A stretch of DNA of 64,000 bases from Armatimonadota bacterium (GCA_028871815.1 JAGWMJ010000001.1:434001-498000), one strand, 5' to 3'. Shown: positions 18,980 to 27,514, numbered from the stretch's first letter. The notes: generated from the letters alone by a model not told the origin. A program made the numbers and translations.

Positions 18980-20473
18980 TTAAGAAGGCCCCGCGGCAGG
19001 CTGCGCCGCTGGGTTCGCAGGGTTCGTCCCGTGCGAACCCAGCACGTCTCCGACCTTTAACGCGAGCCGTTCCACCGTCTGAGCCGGCTGGGTGAGGTAG
19101 TCAACTGCCCTCGTGCTGCCGCCGTTGATCCCCGCATCAGTCAGGTGTTGGAGGCATGTTGCCGCCTGATCAGCCGTCAGGTGGAGATGCTGGTCGATCT
19201 GCCATTCCGCGAGAGCCTCCTTCAGGAGTTTCTGCGCAACACCAGGAGGGAGTAGCGGGTGCGCGATCCAGTATTCCTCGTGCAGTTTCTTGGCGAGCGA
19301 CAGACTATCATCGCTGCCGCTCTGCACTCCGTTTGCGAGGGCTCGGAGACGGGGCTCGATGATCTCGAGCGGGTCGCCGAGAACGTCAAACCGTGCTTGT
19401 ACTCGCGCCGCGGCGATTTCCTGCGCATCGTGCTGCACCCGATCGCGTCGTTCGGCTGCAACAGTCCGCTCGGACTCCAGATCCTTGAAGTTGGACGCCA
19501 GGTAGCGGTTTCGGGCTGCCTCAAGCGACACCGGGGCACTGCCGGTCGCAAGTTCATCGAGAATGGGACCTACCCTGGTATCCAGCGCCGTCCTGTCTGC
19601 AGGAGTGCAGTCTGGATGGAACCGTTTGATGTAAGTGTCGATCAGTGCGCGGCGGTGGTCGGGGAATAGATGAGGTCGTGCGCGAAATTGCGCGAGCACC
19701 TTTTCCGCGACTATCGCCGGAACTGCCTCGGACGCCAGCTTCCCGGTGGAGACCATGCGCCCAGCGGTGGATATTTCCTTCTCGACGATGGCCCTCAGAT
19801 GGCCGGCCACACTCGGCCCGTCGCCGTCGGTTGCATAGTCGCTCAACTGCCCGCACACCAGTGTCATGACTTTCTGGCGGACAAGTTCAGCGGTTTTGAT
19901 ATCAATAGCTGTCCTACGCTCGCCATCCGCTGCGTTCATCCATCTGCTTCGCATCTCGATGAACTTGAGAGCGTACCAGTGCGTCGTCAGCCCGCATAGA
20001 ATCTCTACCGCCAACAGCATGAATGCGATCGATGCGAGGGTGAAGATCGATGGGCTCGACCCCTCGCGACCCATCGATCCAGCGTAGAATCGTACGCCGA
20101 TAGCGGCGGCCACGACCAGGAGGGGCCCGCACCAGAATGCATGGAAGAGCCAAGCAAGCGGATGCTGGGCACGCTTCACAAACCAAAGGTAGCCGGCCAT
20201 CACAGCGGCCGTACCGACACTGCCACCTACAATCACGAACCATTGACCCGACGCCTTGCCGACGAACTGCCAGAGCGTGATCGACAGGCCCGCGATGAAG
20301 GTCGCGATGAACAGGTAAATCAGATGCCGGTACCAATCCTGCACCGCGCCATGGCTCCGGTATCCTGCGGCGTCCAGTAACGTGAATATCCCCCAAATCA
20401 GGCCAAGATGGCACGCTATCAACATTCCGGGCGTTCCGTAAAGATACGTAGTCACCGAGTTGGTTTGGACCAT
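18980..20473 (-). CDS. Five-span membrane protein with large helical cytoplasmic domain
   Basis: 497 residues from the ATG at 20473, which has GGGAGG about ten bases upstream; an earlier ATG at 20542 lacks a site. Five hydrophobic spans fall in the first 170 residues (for example LIACHLGLIWGIFTLL, FVIVGGSVGTAAVMAGYLWF, ASIAFMLLAVEILCGL). Residues about 180-480 are soluble, charged and helical. I do not recognise the family. It is the first gene of a compact cluster with the VWA-like and LemA-like proteins, suggesting a membrane complex with a cytoplasmic platform and a periplasmic VWA partner (inference). Confidence 0.6.
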   Translation of the reverse strand: MVQTNSVTTYLYGTPGMLIACHLGLIWGIFTLLDAAGYRSHGAVQDWYRHLIYLFIATFIAGLSITLWQFVGKASGQWFVIVGGSVGTAAVMAGYLWFVKRAQHPLAWLFHAFWCGPLLVVAAAIGVRFYAGSMGREGSSPSIFTLASIAFMLLAVEILCGLTTHWYALKFIEMRSRWMNAADGERRTAIDIKTAELVRQKVMTLVCGQLSDYATDGDGPSVAGHLRAIVEKEISTAGRMVSTGKLASEAVPAIVAEKVLAQFRARPHLFPDHRRALIDTYIKRFHPDCTPADRTALDTRVGPILDELATGSAPVSLEAARNRYLASNFKDLESERTVAAERRDRVQHDAQEIAAARVQARFDVLGDPLEIIEPRLRALANGVQSGSDDSLSLAKKLHEEYWIAHPLLPPGVAQKLLKEALAEWQIDQHLHLTADQAATCLQHLTDAGINGGSTRAVDYLTQPAQTVERLALKVGDVLGSHGTNPANPAAQPAAGPS

Positions 20474-21004
20474 GTAATCTGCCCTCCCGCTGTTGCTACT
20501 ATAAGATAATGCCCGCCGACCAACCTTGTTGCGCTGCTGCATTGCAGACCGGGCCGTCGTGTTGCGTCACCTAGGAATCTGACTTTCGCACGGCGCGAAA
20601 ACCGTGCGCCACGACTTTCGTTGCTGGCCCTCCAGCCACCACCATCTGGTTCTTCGCGCGCATCGGGGAGCCCCGCACTTAGTTTGTGCTTATATCCGCG
20701 CAGCGGGCCCCAGCCCTAACGCCGAAGCAGGAGATCGGGCGCCAACAGTTTGTGCTGTATATAACAGGACTGCTGCCTGCCAAACTTATCCAAACTTTTT
20801 TGTGGGATTTGAGAATCCGTGCTCAGCACGGCTAGAAAAACAGCCAGCACCGCCTCCACGAGTCCAGATTGAACGCGTTTACGATCCGGCGGGCACCTGC
20901 CGGCCGCTAGGGCCGCGCAAGCAACAACCGTGCGCCATCCGCGTGCTCATAGCCGCTAAACAAATCAACTAAGGCGAGGGCGCCGCTTTCCTCCTGTCCG
21001 CCCC
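20474..21004. other. Gene-free region (530 bp)
   Basis: Upstream region of the three-gene cluster. Short open frames exist on the plus strand but have no ribosome binding site or coding composition. TATATAAC near 20758 is AT-rich in a GC-rich setting but no paired -35 is evident for the minus-strand cluster. Nothing else recognised. Confidence 0.35.
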
Positions 21005-21186
21005 CCAATCACGCCGGAGGGGCTGCTCCTCCCGCCAATCCAGCGGCGCGCATCCGCGGTTCAGGTAGTTGCGGACGTAGTCCGTCACAGCGGCGGCGAG
21101 AGTGCAGTGCTGCCACGGAATGCCGGTTTGCCGGCGGCGCGACATGCAGACAATTGCGCGTAGGGGTAGAGTGCGGACGGGAGAAC
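21005..21186 (-). repeat. hldD 3'-end fragment, copy B
   Basis: Closely similar to copy A (16422-16605) over its whole length and to the hldD 3' end over about 130 bp, in the same orientation; the deleted base near the former stop is shared with A. It reads QTGIPWQHCTLAAAVTDYV and then YLNRGCARLDWRE. It lies between the three-gene cluster and the FGE-sulfatase pair. Non-coding remnant. The 200 bp from 21187 to 21386 hold nothing recognisable. Confidence 0.75.
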
Positions 21187-21386
21187 GGTGCTATGACCAC
21201 AGGGGCGTGCTCCGCACCAACCGGGAGCTACCTGAGCCGCTGAAGCGGCCTGGCTGCAGGGTGCAGCGCGGCCAACCTGTCGCGGCTCCATGGTCCTTCC
21301 GCCCGTGAACCCGTCACGTCCAGTGCGGCGTCTTCCAGCCGCCGGCCCAGCCTAAACCGGCGTGCCCGGCCAAATCCGGAAAAGAG

Positions 21387-22238
21387 TCACGGCGAGCCCG
21401 CGCGCAAAACACAACGGAAGCCGAGGTCGTCGCTGATGTACGCCGGGAGGCTGTAGTACCGGTACGACGAGCGAAAGTTCAACGGATCGTTGTAGCCCCA
21501 TGGTCCGCCGCGCACAACCCGAGACTGTCCCGGCGCAAGGTCCACGGGGTCCGGCTGCTCGCCGGCGCGACCGCTCCAGAAAGCTTTGTGGTACCAGTCC
21601 CGGCACCAGTCCTTCACGTTCCCGGCCATGTCGCTGCAGCCGTAGGGGCTCATACCGTAGTGGCCCACCGCCGTCGTGCCGCCTGCGTCGCCAAGCTTGG
21701 ACTTGCTGCACCAGAGTTTGGAGGTGTCAAAGTGGCTGCCCCACGGGTATTTCCGCCTGTCCGTGCCACGCGCGGCCTTCTCCCACTGCGCCTCCGTCGG
21801 CAGCGCGCAGCCTGCCCACCGCGCGTACGCTGCAGCGTCGGCCCACGTCACGTTGACAACCGGGCGATCGCCCTTGCTCCAGGCCGGGTCGAATTCAGGC
21901 GCGTACGGCAGCGACCGACCCGTCGCCCGGCAGAACCTGCGGTACTCCGTCACCGTCACATCGTTTCGATACATCCAGAAACCGCTCAGCCTCACCGTAT
22001 GCGGTGGGTTGTCACCCTGATCGCTGTCACCCATCTGGAAGGGACCCGGCGGTATCCAGACCATCTCCGCGCCGTCTTTCAGATTGGTCCGGTGGCGCCT
22101 CCCGGAGGGTGGATGAACAACCGCCCGGGGATGAGACAACGCGCCCTGCGCCAGAACCGGTCCGCCCCATATCCCAGGGATGCAGACAAGCAGCAGGAGC
22201 ACAGCGATCGCCAGTCCACCTGCCTTTTTTGGCAACAT
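21387..22238 (-). CDS. Secreted FGE-sulfatase (C-type-lectin-fold) protein, copy 1
   Basis: 283 residues from the ATG at 22238, behind GAGGAGAT. Signal peptide in residues 1-32 (GLAIAVLLLLVCIPGIWGG). The SUMF1/FGE-sulfatase domain follows, with MVWIPPGPFQMGDSD, YRNDVTVTEYRRFC, LPTEAQWEKAARG, GYNDP and GFRCVLRAG near the end. The reactive cysteine pair of true formylglycine-generating enzymes is not visible, so it is more likely a binding/C-type-lectin-fold member. It is about 90% identical to the next gene except for an 81-bp block at 21423-21503. Confidence 0.85.
   Translation of the reverse strand: MLPKKAGGLAIAVLLLLVCIPGIWGGPVLAQGALSHPRAVVHPPSGRRHRTNLKDGAEMVWIPPGPFQMGDSDQGDNPPHTVRLSGFWMYRNDVTVTEYRRFCRATGRSLPYAPEFDPAWSKGDRPVVNVTWADAAAYARWAGCALPTEAQWEKAARGTDRRKYPWGSHFDTSKLWCSKSKLGDAGGTTAVGHYGMSPYGCSDMAGNVKDWCRDWYHKAFWSGRAGEQPDPVDLAPGQSRVVRGGPWGYNDPLNFRSSYRYYSLPAYISDDLGFRCVLRAGSP
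21423..21503 (-). other. Hypervariable block of FGE copy 1
   Basis: The 27 codons between RVVRGG and GFRC differ from the paralogue (22338-22418) at 36 of 81 bases without any gap, while the 90 bases before differ at 8 and the 33 after at 2. Differences are at codon positions 1, 2 and 3 in numbers 16, 12 and 8. Eleven variable codon pairs keep a constant third-position C, for example AAC/TAC, TAC/GAC, CTC/GAC and GGC/TAC. Confidence 0.7.
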
Positions 22239-22301
22239 GCAAACCATCTCCTCACAAAACCTCGGCCGGCGGCGGGAAGTGAAACGAGTCAAAGTGCAGG
22301 G

Positions 22302-23153
22302 TCACGGCGAGCCCGCGCGCAGAGCACAACGGAAGCCGTAGTCGATGTACTTGAGCGCCGAGTCATCGATCCACCGGTCCGAAGTGCGGAAGAACATAGG
22401 CACGTAGTTGTACCACGATCCACCGCGCACAACCCGGGACGCCCCCGGCGCAAGGTCCACGGGATCCGGCTGTTCGCCGGCGCGACCGCTCCAGAAGGCT
22501 TTGTGGTACCAGTCCCGACACCAGTCCCACACGTTCCCGGCCATGTCGCTGCAGCCGTAGGGGCTCATACCGTAGTGGCCCACCGCCGCCGTGCCGCCTG
22601 CGTCGCCAAGCTTGGACTTGCTGCACCAGAGTTTGGAGGTGTCAAAGTGGCTGCCCCACGGGTATTTCCGCCTGTCCGTGCCCCGCGCGGCCTTCTCCCA
22701 CTGCGCCTCCGTCGGCAGCGTGCAGCCTGCCCACTGCGCGTACGCTGCAGCGTCGGCCCACGTGACGTCGACGATCGGGTGATCGCCCCGGCTCCAGGTC
22801 GGGTCGAAGTCCGGCGCGGGCGGCATCGGCCGGCCCGTAGCATCGCAGAACCTGCGGTACTCCGTCACCGTCACATCGTTTCGATACATCCAGAAACCGC
22901 TCAGCCTCACCGTATGCGGTGGGTTGTCATCCTGATCGCTGTCACCCATCTGAAACGGACCGGGCGGTATCCAGACCATCTCCGCGCCGTCTTTCGGATT
23001 GGTCCGGCGGCGCCTCCCGGACGGTGGATGGACAACCGTATGGGGATGAGACAACGCGCCCTGTGCCTGAACCGGCCCGCCCCATATCCCGGGGATGTAG
23101 ACGAGCAGCAGGAGCATACCGATCGCCAGTCCGCCTGCCTTTTTTGGCAACAT
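22302..23153 (-). CDS. Secreted FGE-sulfatase (C-type-lectin-fold) protein, copy 2
   Basis: 283 residues from the ATG at 23153, directly behind a full AGGAGG; the frame stays open upstream over the hldD 3' end but that part is not coding. Same signal peptide and domain order as copy 1 (MVWIPPGPFQMGDSDQDD, LPTEAQWEKAARG, SDMAGNVWDWCRDWYHKAF). Its C-terminal variable block (22338-22418) differs sharply from copy 1 while the rest is nearly identical. It lies 63 bp upstream of copy 1 in the same orientation; the better binding site suggests it is translated first and strongly. Confidence 0.85.
   Translation of the reverse strand: MLPKKAGGLAIGMLLLLVYIPGIWGGPVQAQGALSHPHTVVHPPSGRRRRTNPKDGAEMVWIPPGPFQMGDSDQDDNPPHTVRLSGFWMYRNDVTVTEYRRFCDATGRPMPPAPDFDPTWSRGDHPIVDVTWADAAAYAQWAGCTLPTEAQWEKAARGTDRRKYPWGSHFDTSKLWCSKSKLGDAGGTAAVGHYGMSPYGCSDMAGNVWDWCRDWYHKAFWSGRAGEQPDPVDLAPGASRVVRGGSWYNYVPMFFRTSDRWIDDSALKYIDYGFRCALRAGSP
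22338..22418 (-). other. Hypervariable block of FGE copy 2
   Basis: Counterpart of 21423-21503. Shared codons inside the block are mainly TGG, CGC, TCG, CGG and GCG, which form a constant scaffold between variable codons. The block ends at GGC TTC CGT, the conserved last strand of the fold. Confidence 0.7.
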
Positions 23154-23329
23154 ACCAACCTCCTTCGCGGGAAAGTGTCGCGGGGGACTGTCCACCACGT
23201 GCTCGAACGGCCACACCTGCAAAGTTGTGCCTGGTTCCAGGTGTGAATGCACTTCACCGTTTCGCCTCTGAACCGTTCGCGCCGGCAGCCGCAACGCCAT
23301 AGCCGACCCGGCCACTACCGTGGCCCCAA

Positions 23330-24337
23330 TCACGCCGAATGGGCTGCATCCTCCCGCCAATCCAGCCGCGCGCAGCCACGGTTCAGGTAGTTCCGTACGT
23401 AGTCGGTCACGGCGGCGCCGAGGGTCCAGGGGTGCCACGGAATGCCGGCTTGATGGAGGCGGGTCATGTCGGCCTGGGTGCAATACTGGTACTGATTCCG
23501 CAGGTCGCCGGGCATATCGATGTATTCAACAGATCCCTGCTTTCCGGCGGCGCCAAAAACTGCCGCAGCGAGATCGTTCCAGGTTTCCGCCCGGCCGGAG
23601 CCAATGTTGTAGATGCCGTTCAGCTTGGGGCGATCGAGCAGGCGCGCAAGTATCTCCGCGCACTCCCGCACGTAGATGAAGTCGCGCATTTGACCGCCAT
23701 CGGCGTACTCCGGACGGTACGAACGAAACAGTTTTATAGACCCACTTTCCGATAACTGCTCCCAGGCCTTGAGGACCATACTGCGCATCGGGCCCTTGTG
23801 ATACTCGTTTGGCCCGAAGACGTTGAAGAACCGCGCGCCGGCGATGTGCTGCAGCAGCCCGGCCCGCGCCGCCTGCACATCGAAGCGGAGCTTGCTGTAG
23901 CCGTACTTGTTTAGCGGACGCAGGCGAGGCAGCAGCGTTTCGGAATCGGAGAACCCCTGGCTGCCATCGCCATAGACGGCGGCGCTGCTGGCATATACAA
24001 ACCGCGCACCGATTCGCAGCGCCCATTCCGCGAGGTCGTGGGTGTAGCGCGTGTTATTCTCCAGCAGGTAGTCGGCGTCGAGCTCGGTTGTGGCTGAGCG
24101 GGCGCCAAGGTGAGCCACTTGCCGAACGCCATCGAACGCGGCATCCTGCAGGCGAATCCGCCGGATGAACTCGTCTTTGTGCAGGTAACTGTGGAACCGC
24201 AAGCCGGCCAGGTTGCGCCACTTTTCGCCGGAGCCGAGCTGGTCCACGACCAGGATATCGTCGTTCCCGTCGCGGTTCAGCTGCCAGATGAGGGCGCTGC
24301 CGATGAAGCCGGCGCCGCCGGTCACCACGGTTTTCAA
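23330..24337 (-). CDS. hldD: ADP-L-glycero-D-manno-heptose 6-epimerase
   Basis: 335 residues of the extended short-chain dehydrogenase family. NADP-binding GGAGFIGS at 7-14, catalytic serine region YASSAAVYGDGS and catalytic Tyr145-x3-Lys149 in NKYGYSKL. FFNVFGPNEYHKGPMRSM is typical of HldD rather than of UDP-glucose epimerases. It makes the heptose precursor of lipopolysaccharide inner core, implying an outer membrane. Its last 130 bp are duplicated at 16422 and 21005. No other heptose genes lie nearby. Confidence 0.9.
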   Translation of the reverse strand: MKTVVTGGAGFIGSALIWQLNRDGNDDILVVDQLGSGEKWRNLAGLRFHSYLHKDEFIRRIRLQDAAFDGVRQVAHLGARSATTELDADYLLENNTRYTHDLAEWALRIGARFVYASSAAVYGDGSQGFSDSETLLPRLRPLNKYGYSKLRFDVQAARAGLLQHIAGARFFNVFGPNEYHKGPMRSMVLKAWEQLSESGSIKLFRSYRPEYADGGQMRDFIYVRECAEILARLLDRPKLNGIYNIGSGRAETWNDLAAAVFGAAGKQGSVEYIDMPGDLRNQYQYCTQADMTRLHQAGIPWHPWTLGAAVTDYVRNYLNRGCARLDWREDAAHSA

Positions 24338-24391
24338 ATGGCTTGCCCCCTCAATTCTTGTGCCAAAGCGCCGCCGGACAACTCGTTTCGC

Positions 24392-25282
24392 TCAGGCATG
24401 CGGCGATCTCTGCATTGGTGTCGCGGTAATGGTTGCGCCGTCGCTGGTACAACGCACGGCGCCGTTGATGTCGGTACGATAGACCCGAATCCCATCCTGG
24501 TTCAGCCGCCGAACGACCGATGGCGAAGGGTGCCCGTAGCGGTTATGGGCGCCAACCGAGATCACCGCGACCTGCGGGTGGGCGCGCGCCAGCAGTTCCG
24601 GCGTGGACGAGGTTTTGCTGCCGTGATGCCCAACCTTGAGCACGTTGCAACCGAGCGCCTGTCCCGAGGCAAGCAGCTCCTGCTCTTCCGGCGCTTCGGC
24701 GTCGCCCATAAAGAGTACCGCGGTTCGCCCATAGGTAAGCCTCACCACGACGCTGGCGTTGTTCGGCGTTCCCATCTCTTCCAGAGCAGTTGGACCCAGG
24801 ATGTGCGCAACCACACCGTCGCCGAAGTCAATCTGTTCGCCGGGAGCGGCCGTGAGGTACGCGGCATTGTCGCTCGCGGCTTCGCGGCGTATCTGCTGCA
24901 CCTGTGGCAGCGATTCATCCACAGAGTCGTCGATGACGACGCGATCAGGAAACTGGCTCAGCACCAGCGCAGCTCCGCCGATGTGATCGAGGTGCGGATG
25001 GGTGAGGATCATCACGTCGGTCCGCCAAATCCCGCGGTAACGCAAAAATGGCGCCACCGTCCTGCGGCCTTCGTTATCCCCTTCCGGATGTATGCCCCCG
25101 GTGTCGATCAGCATCACGTGCCCGGCCGGCGTTTGAACCACCGCCGCGTCTCCCTGACCCACGTCGAGGAACGTGATGACAAGTGGCGATCTGCGGGATG
25201 CTGCTGCAAGCGACACGGCCAGCATGCCCGAGTTGAGCGCCGCAGCTACCGCAAGCATGGCAAATACCCGCTGCGGCTTCAC
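24392..25282 (-). CDS. ComEC-type metallo-beta-lactamase protein (split-off domain)
   Basis: 296 residues from a GTG at 25282 that overlaps the stop of the membrane gene (GTGA). An N-terminal hydrophobic segment (residues 5-25) precedes VITFLDVGQGDAAVVQTP and THPHLDHIGG, the zinc-binding HxHxDH of the beta-lactamase fold, then MGDAEAPEE and VGHHGSKTSS. In most bacteria this domain is fused to the C-terminus of ComEC; here it is a separate, translationally coupled protein. It probably acts on the outside of the membrane on incoming DNA (known proposal for the family). Confidence 0.85.
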   Translation of the reverse strand: MKPQRVFAMLAVAAALNSGMLAVSLAAASRRSPLVITFLDVGQGDAAVVQTPAGHVMLIDTGGIHPEGDNEGRRTVAPFLRYRGIWRTDVMILTHPHLDHIGGAALVLSQFPDRVVIDDSVDESLPQVQQIRREAASDNAAYLTAAPGEQIDFGDGVVAHILGPTALEEMGTPNNASVVVRLTYGRTAVLFMGDAEAPEEQELLASGQALGCNVLKVGHHGSKTSSTPELLARAHPQVAVISVGAHNRYGHPSPSVVRRLNQDGIRVYRTDINGAVRCTSDGATITATPMQRSPHA

Positions 25283-26901
25283 TGCTGTGCTCCCGCGATG
25301 GAATCGCTTTGCCGGTCCGGGCGGAAGCGCCAGAGCGCCCACCAAAGCAGCGCGTACAGGCCGGCGATGAGCAGCGGTGGAGGTGGAGATATGCCGAGCG
25401 ATGCCCACCATGAGCGGCTGCAGAGACGCAGTGCGCCTGTGATCCATACCAGCAGCAGATGCGCTGCAGCGTCGAACGGGCGCGCCACAACCGGGGTGAT
25501 GAGCGATGCCAGTGAGGCCGCGGAAGCACACGCCATTACCGGCCCAACCACAGGCACCACTAGAGTGTTTGCCGGAATCGAGAGTGTCTGCACCTGGTGG
25601 AAGTAGTAGGCCGTGAGCGGTGCGGCGCCGACCTGGGCAGATGTTGCAATGATTGCCGTCTCACCTACAACCAGCCCCAGGCCGGACAGCAGGCGCCGGA
25701 TCGGGCGGCGGTTTCTGCGGCGCTTATAGCCGCGCACCGCGGCTTCCATCCAGGGGGCTGCGAGGGCCAGCGTGATGACCACCACGAATGAGAGCTGGAA
25801 GCCGACCTGAAAGAGAGCCGCCGGCTGCGCCAGAAGCAGAATCAGCGCGGCGATCGCCAGCGACGTGGCAGCGTCCGGCTCGCGCTCAAATACCTGCGCG
25901 CCCAGGTAGAGCACCGCCAGAATAACGGCGCGGCAGACGGCGGCGCGGGCGCCCGCCATCTGGGAGTAGAGCACCAGCGCTGAGATGACCACGAGAAGGC
26001 CTGCACGCCGTGGGACGCCGACGATGCGTACCATGAGCAAAAGTCCCAGCGCGAGCAGGCCAACGTGAAGACCGGCCGTAGCGAGCACGTGAGATGCGCC
26101 GGTGCGGTCGAAGATATCGCGCGTTGCCGGCGGCATGCCGGCACGCTGACCGATGAGGATGCCCGCAAGCGCCTGTGCGTCGGCCGGCTGCATGGATGCC
26201 CTGGCATGGGATAGCAGCAAGGCATCGGAGCGGGCGGCGAGAGCGCCGAAATCCCAGCGTGATGGTCGTTCACGTCTCCAATCGAAACTGAACTCCACGT
26301 GCATCGTGGCGAATACGCCCTGATCCGCCAGCCACTGCCGCTCATCGAAACCTCCGGGGTTGCGCTGCGCAGGCGGTACCTCCAGGGAACCATCAATCTG
26401 GATCAGGTCGCCCGGGCGCGGCGCATGTCGCGAGTACGTCTCTCCGGTATCGCGCAGCGGCACCCGCACAAATATTGAGCCCGCAACCGGCCGGTTGATG
26501 CGGCGGCCATTCAGCGTGATGAGACGCCGGACCTGGAGGATGAACCGGGCGCCGAGCAGTGCCGGGTCGGCGTCGGCGTGATCGGGAGTCACGCTGGATG
26601 CCACCAAGCCGACGACCCGAACCTGCGCTGGAGCGAGGCGCGAAATGTCGCCTTGCGGAATGCCGGCTGCGATGGCGTAACGGAAGGCGCCGAGTGTGGC
26701 AAAACCAGCGGCGACGATCAGCAGTAACCAGCGCCGGCGAGGAGCGCGCATAACTGTGGCGAATAGCGCGAGCAGAGCGAACATGCCGAGCAGTATCCAC
26801 GGCGCGACAGGCAGCCAGAACGCGGCGCTGATGCCGAGACCGAGGCACAGGGCGAACAACACGGGCGGTCTATCCGTGACCTCCGCCGCCAACCGGCCCA
26901 C
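25279..26901 (-). CDS. comEC: ComEC/Rec2 DNA-uptake channel, membrane part
   Basis: 540 residues from a GTG at 26901, one base after the dciA stop; the open frame upstream overlaps dciA and is not used. It has N-terminal membrane spans, a soluble OB-like DUF4131 region (residues about 80-200) and a Competence domain with GASHVLATAGLHVGLLA followed by many spans. ComEC translocates single-stranded DNA across the membrane during transformation. The metallo-beta-lactamase domain is encoded by the overlapping downstream gene. Length without that domain agrees with the family. Confidence 0.87.
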   Translation of the reverse strand: MGRLAAEVTDRPPVLFALCLGLGISAAFWLPVAPWILLGMFALLALFATVMRAPRRRWLLLIVAAGFATLGAFRYAIAAGIPQGDISRLAPAQVRVVGLVASSVTPDHADADPALLGARFILQVRRLITLNGRRINRPVAGSIFVRVPLRDTGETYSRHAPRPGDLIQIDGSLEVPPAQRNPGGFDERQWLADQGVFATMHVEFSFDWRRERPSRWDFGALAARSDALLLSHARASMQPADAQALAGILIGQRAGMPPATRDIFDRTGASHVLATAGLHVGLLALGLLLMVRIVGVPRRAGLLVVISALVLYSQMAGARAAVCRAVILAVLYLGAQVFEREPDAATSLAIAALILLLAQPAALFQVGFQLSFVVVITLALAAPWMEAAVRGYKRRRNRRPIRRLLSGLGLVVGETAIIATSAQVGAAPLTAYYFHQVQTLSIPANTLVVPVVGPVMACASAASLASLITPVVARPFDAAAHLLLVWITGALRLCSRSWWASLGISPPPPLLIAGLYALLWWALWRFRPDRQSDSIAGAQQ

Positions 26902-26902
26902 G

Positions 26903-27514
26903 TTAACGCGCGGCCTCGGCCTGATGGCATGCCCGGCAGATGGCGCCGGTGAACGGCGACAACGAACCACAGCGTGAGCATCGCTGCCAGCCATGATCGA
27001 GCCGCCACGCGGTGACGCGAGCATGGTTGGTCATGCAGCGTACTGCTCTTTGCCGCCACTCTTCAGGAATGTCACTCGGGAGGGCATCGACTCCGGCGAC
27101 CAGGGCGGCCTGCTGTGCTGCCGTAAGCGGCTGAGCTGCCAGGTCCTGTGGCGTGGCGGCGGGCGGCGGCTCCGGCAGCGGATCCAGGCCATAGGCCTGA
27201 AAGACGAGTTTCTCTACGAGTTTGCCGCCGAGTCGCTCATTTAGCTTATCCACGATGTAAGCGGCGTGGAGCGCCACATCCTGTGCCCACGGCCCACTGC
27301 GCGTACGCACCGTGATGACGCCGTTTCTTATCGCCACAATGCGTGTCGCCGCAGCCACCTGAGGGCCGACTACCTCGTCCCAATGCTGCGCCGCCATCGC
27401 CTGCCGGAGACGAAGCCGGAGCGACGACGGCATGCGTCGGAGCAGGCTCTCCAACACCTGGGATACGGTATCGGAGCGCCGACGGCGAGCGGCAACCGGG
27501 CTAGTGCGAGGCAT
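26903..27514 (-). CDS. dciA: DciA (DUF721) replicative helicase loader with zinc ribbon
   Basis: 203 residues. Residues about 15-110 form the DUF721/DciA domain (WDEVVGPQVAAATRIVAIRN, VRTRSGPWAQDVALHA). DciA loads the replicative DnaB helicase in bacteria lacking DnaC/DnaI. The C-terminus adds CSRCGSLSPFTGAICRAC, a CX2C-X10-CX2C zinc ribbon not present in most DciA proteins. The start overlaps the end of recF by 14 bp. The place beside dnaA and recF fits the known association of dciA with replication genes. Confidence 0.85.
   Translation of the reverse strand: MPRTSPVAARRRRSDTVSQVLESLLRRMPSSLRLRLRQAMAAQHWDEVVGPQVAAATRIVAIRNGVITVRTRSGPWAQDVALHAAYIVDKLNERLGGKLVEKLVFQAYGLDPLPEPPPAATPQDLAAQPLTAAQQAALVAGVDALPSDIPEEWRQRAVRCMTNHARVTAWRLDHGWQRCSRCGSLSPFTGAICRACHQAEAAR

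Noticed and set aside
20604-20972. Plus-strand frame of 122 codons in a gene-free region
   Set aside because: No binding site, many prolines and cysteines, no third-position bias; looks random.
21387-23153. Calling the FGE-fold proteins formylglycine-generating enzymes
   Set aside because: The reactive cysteines of the true enzymes are not visible, and no sulfatase gene is near.
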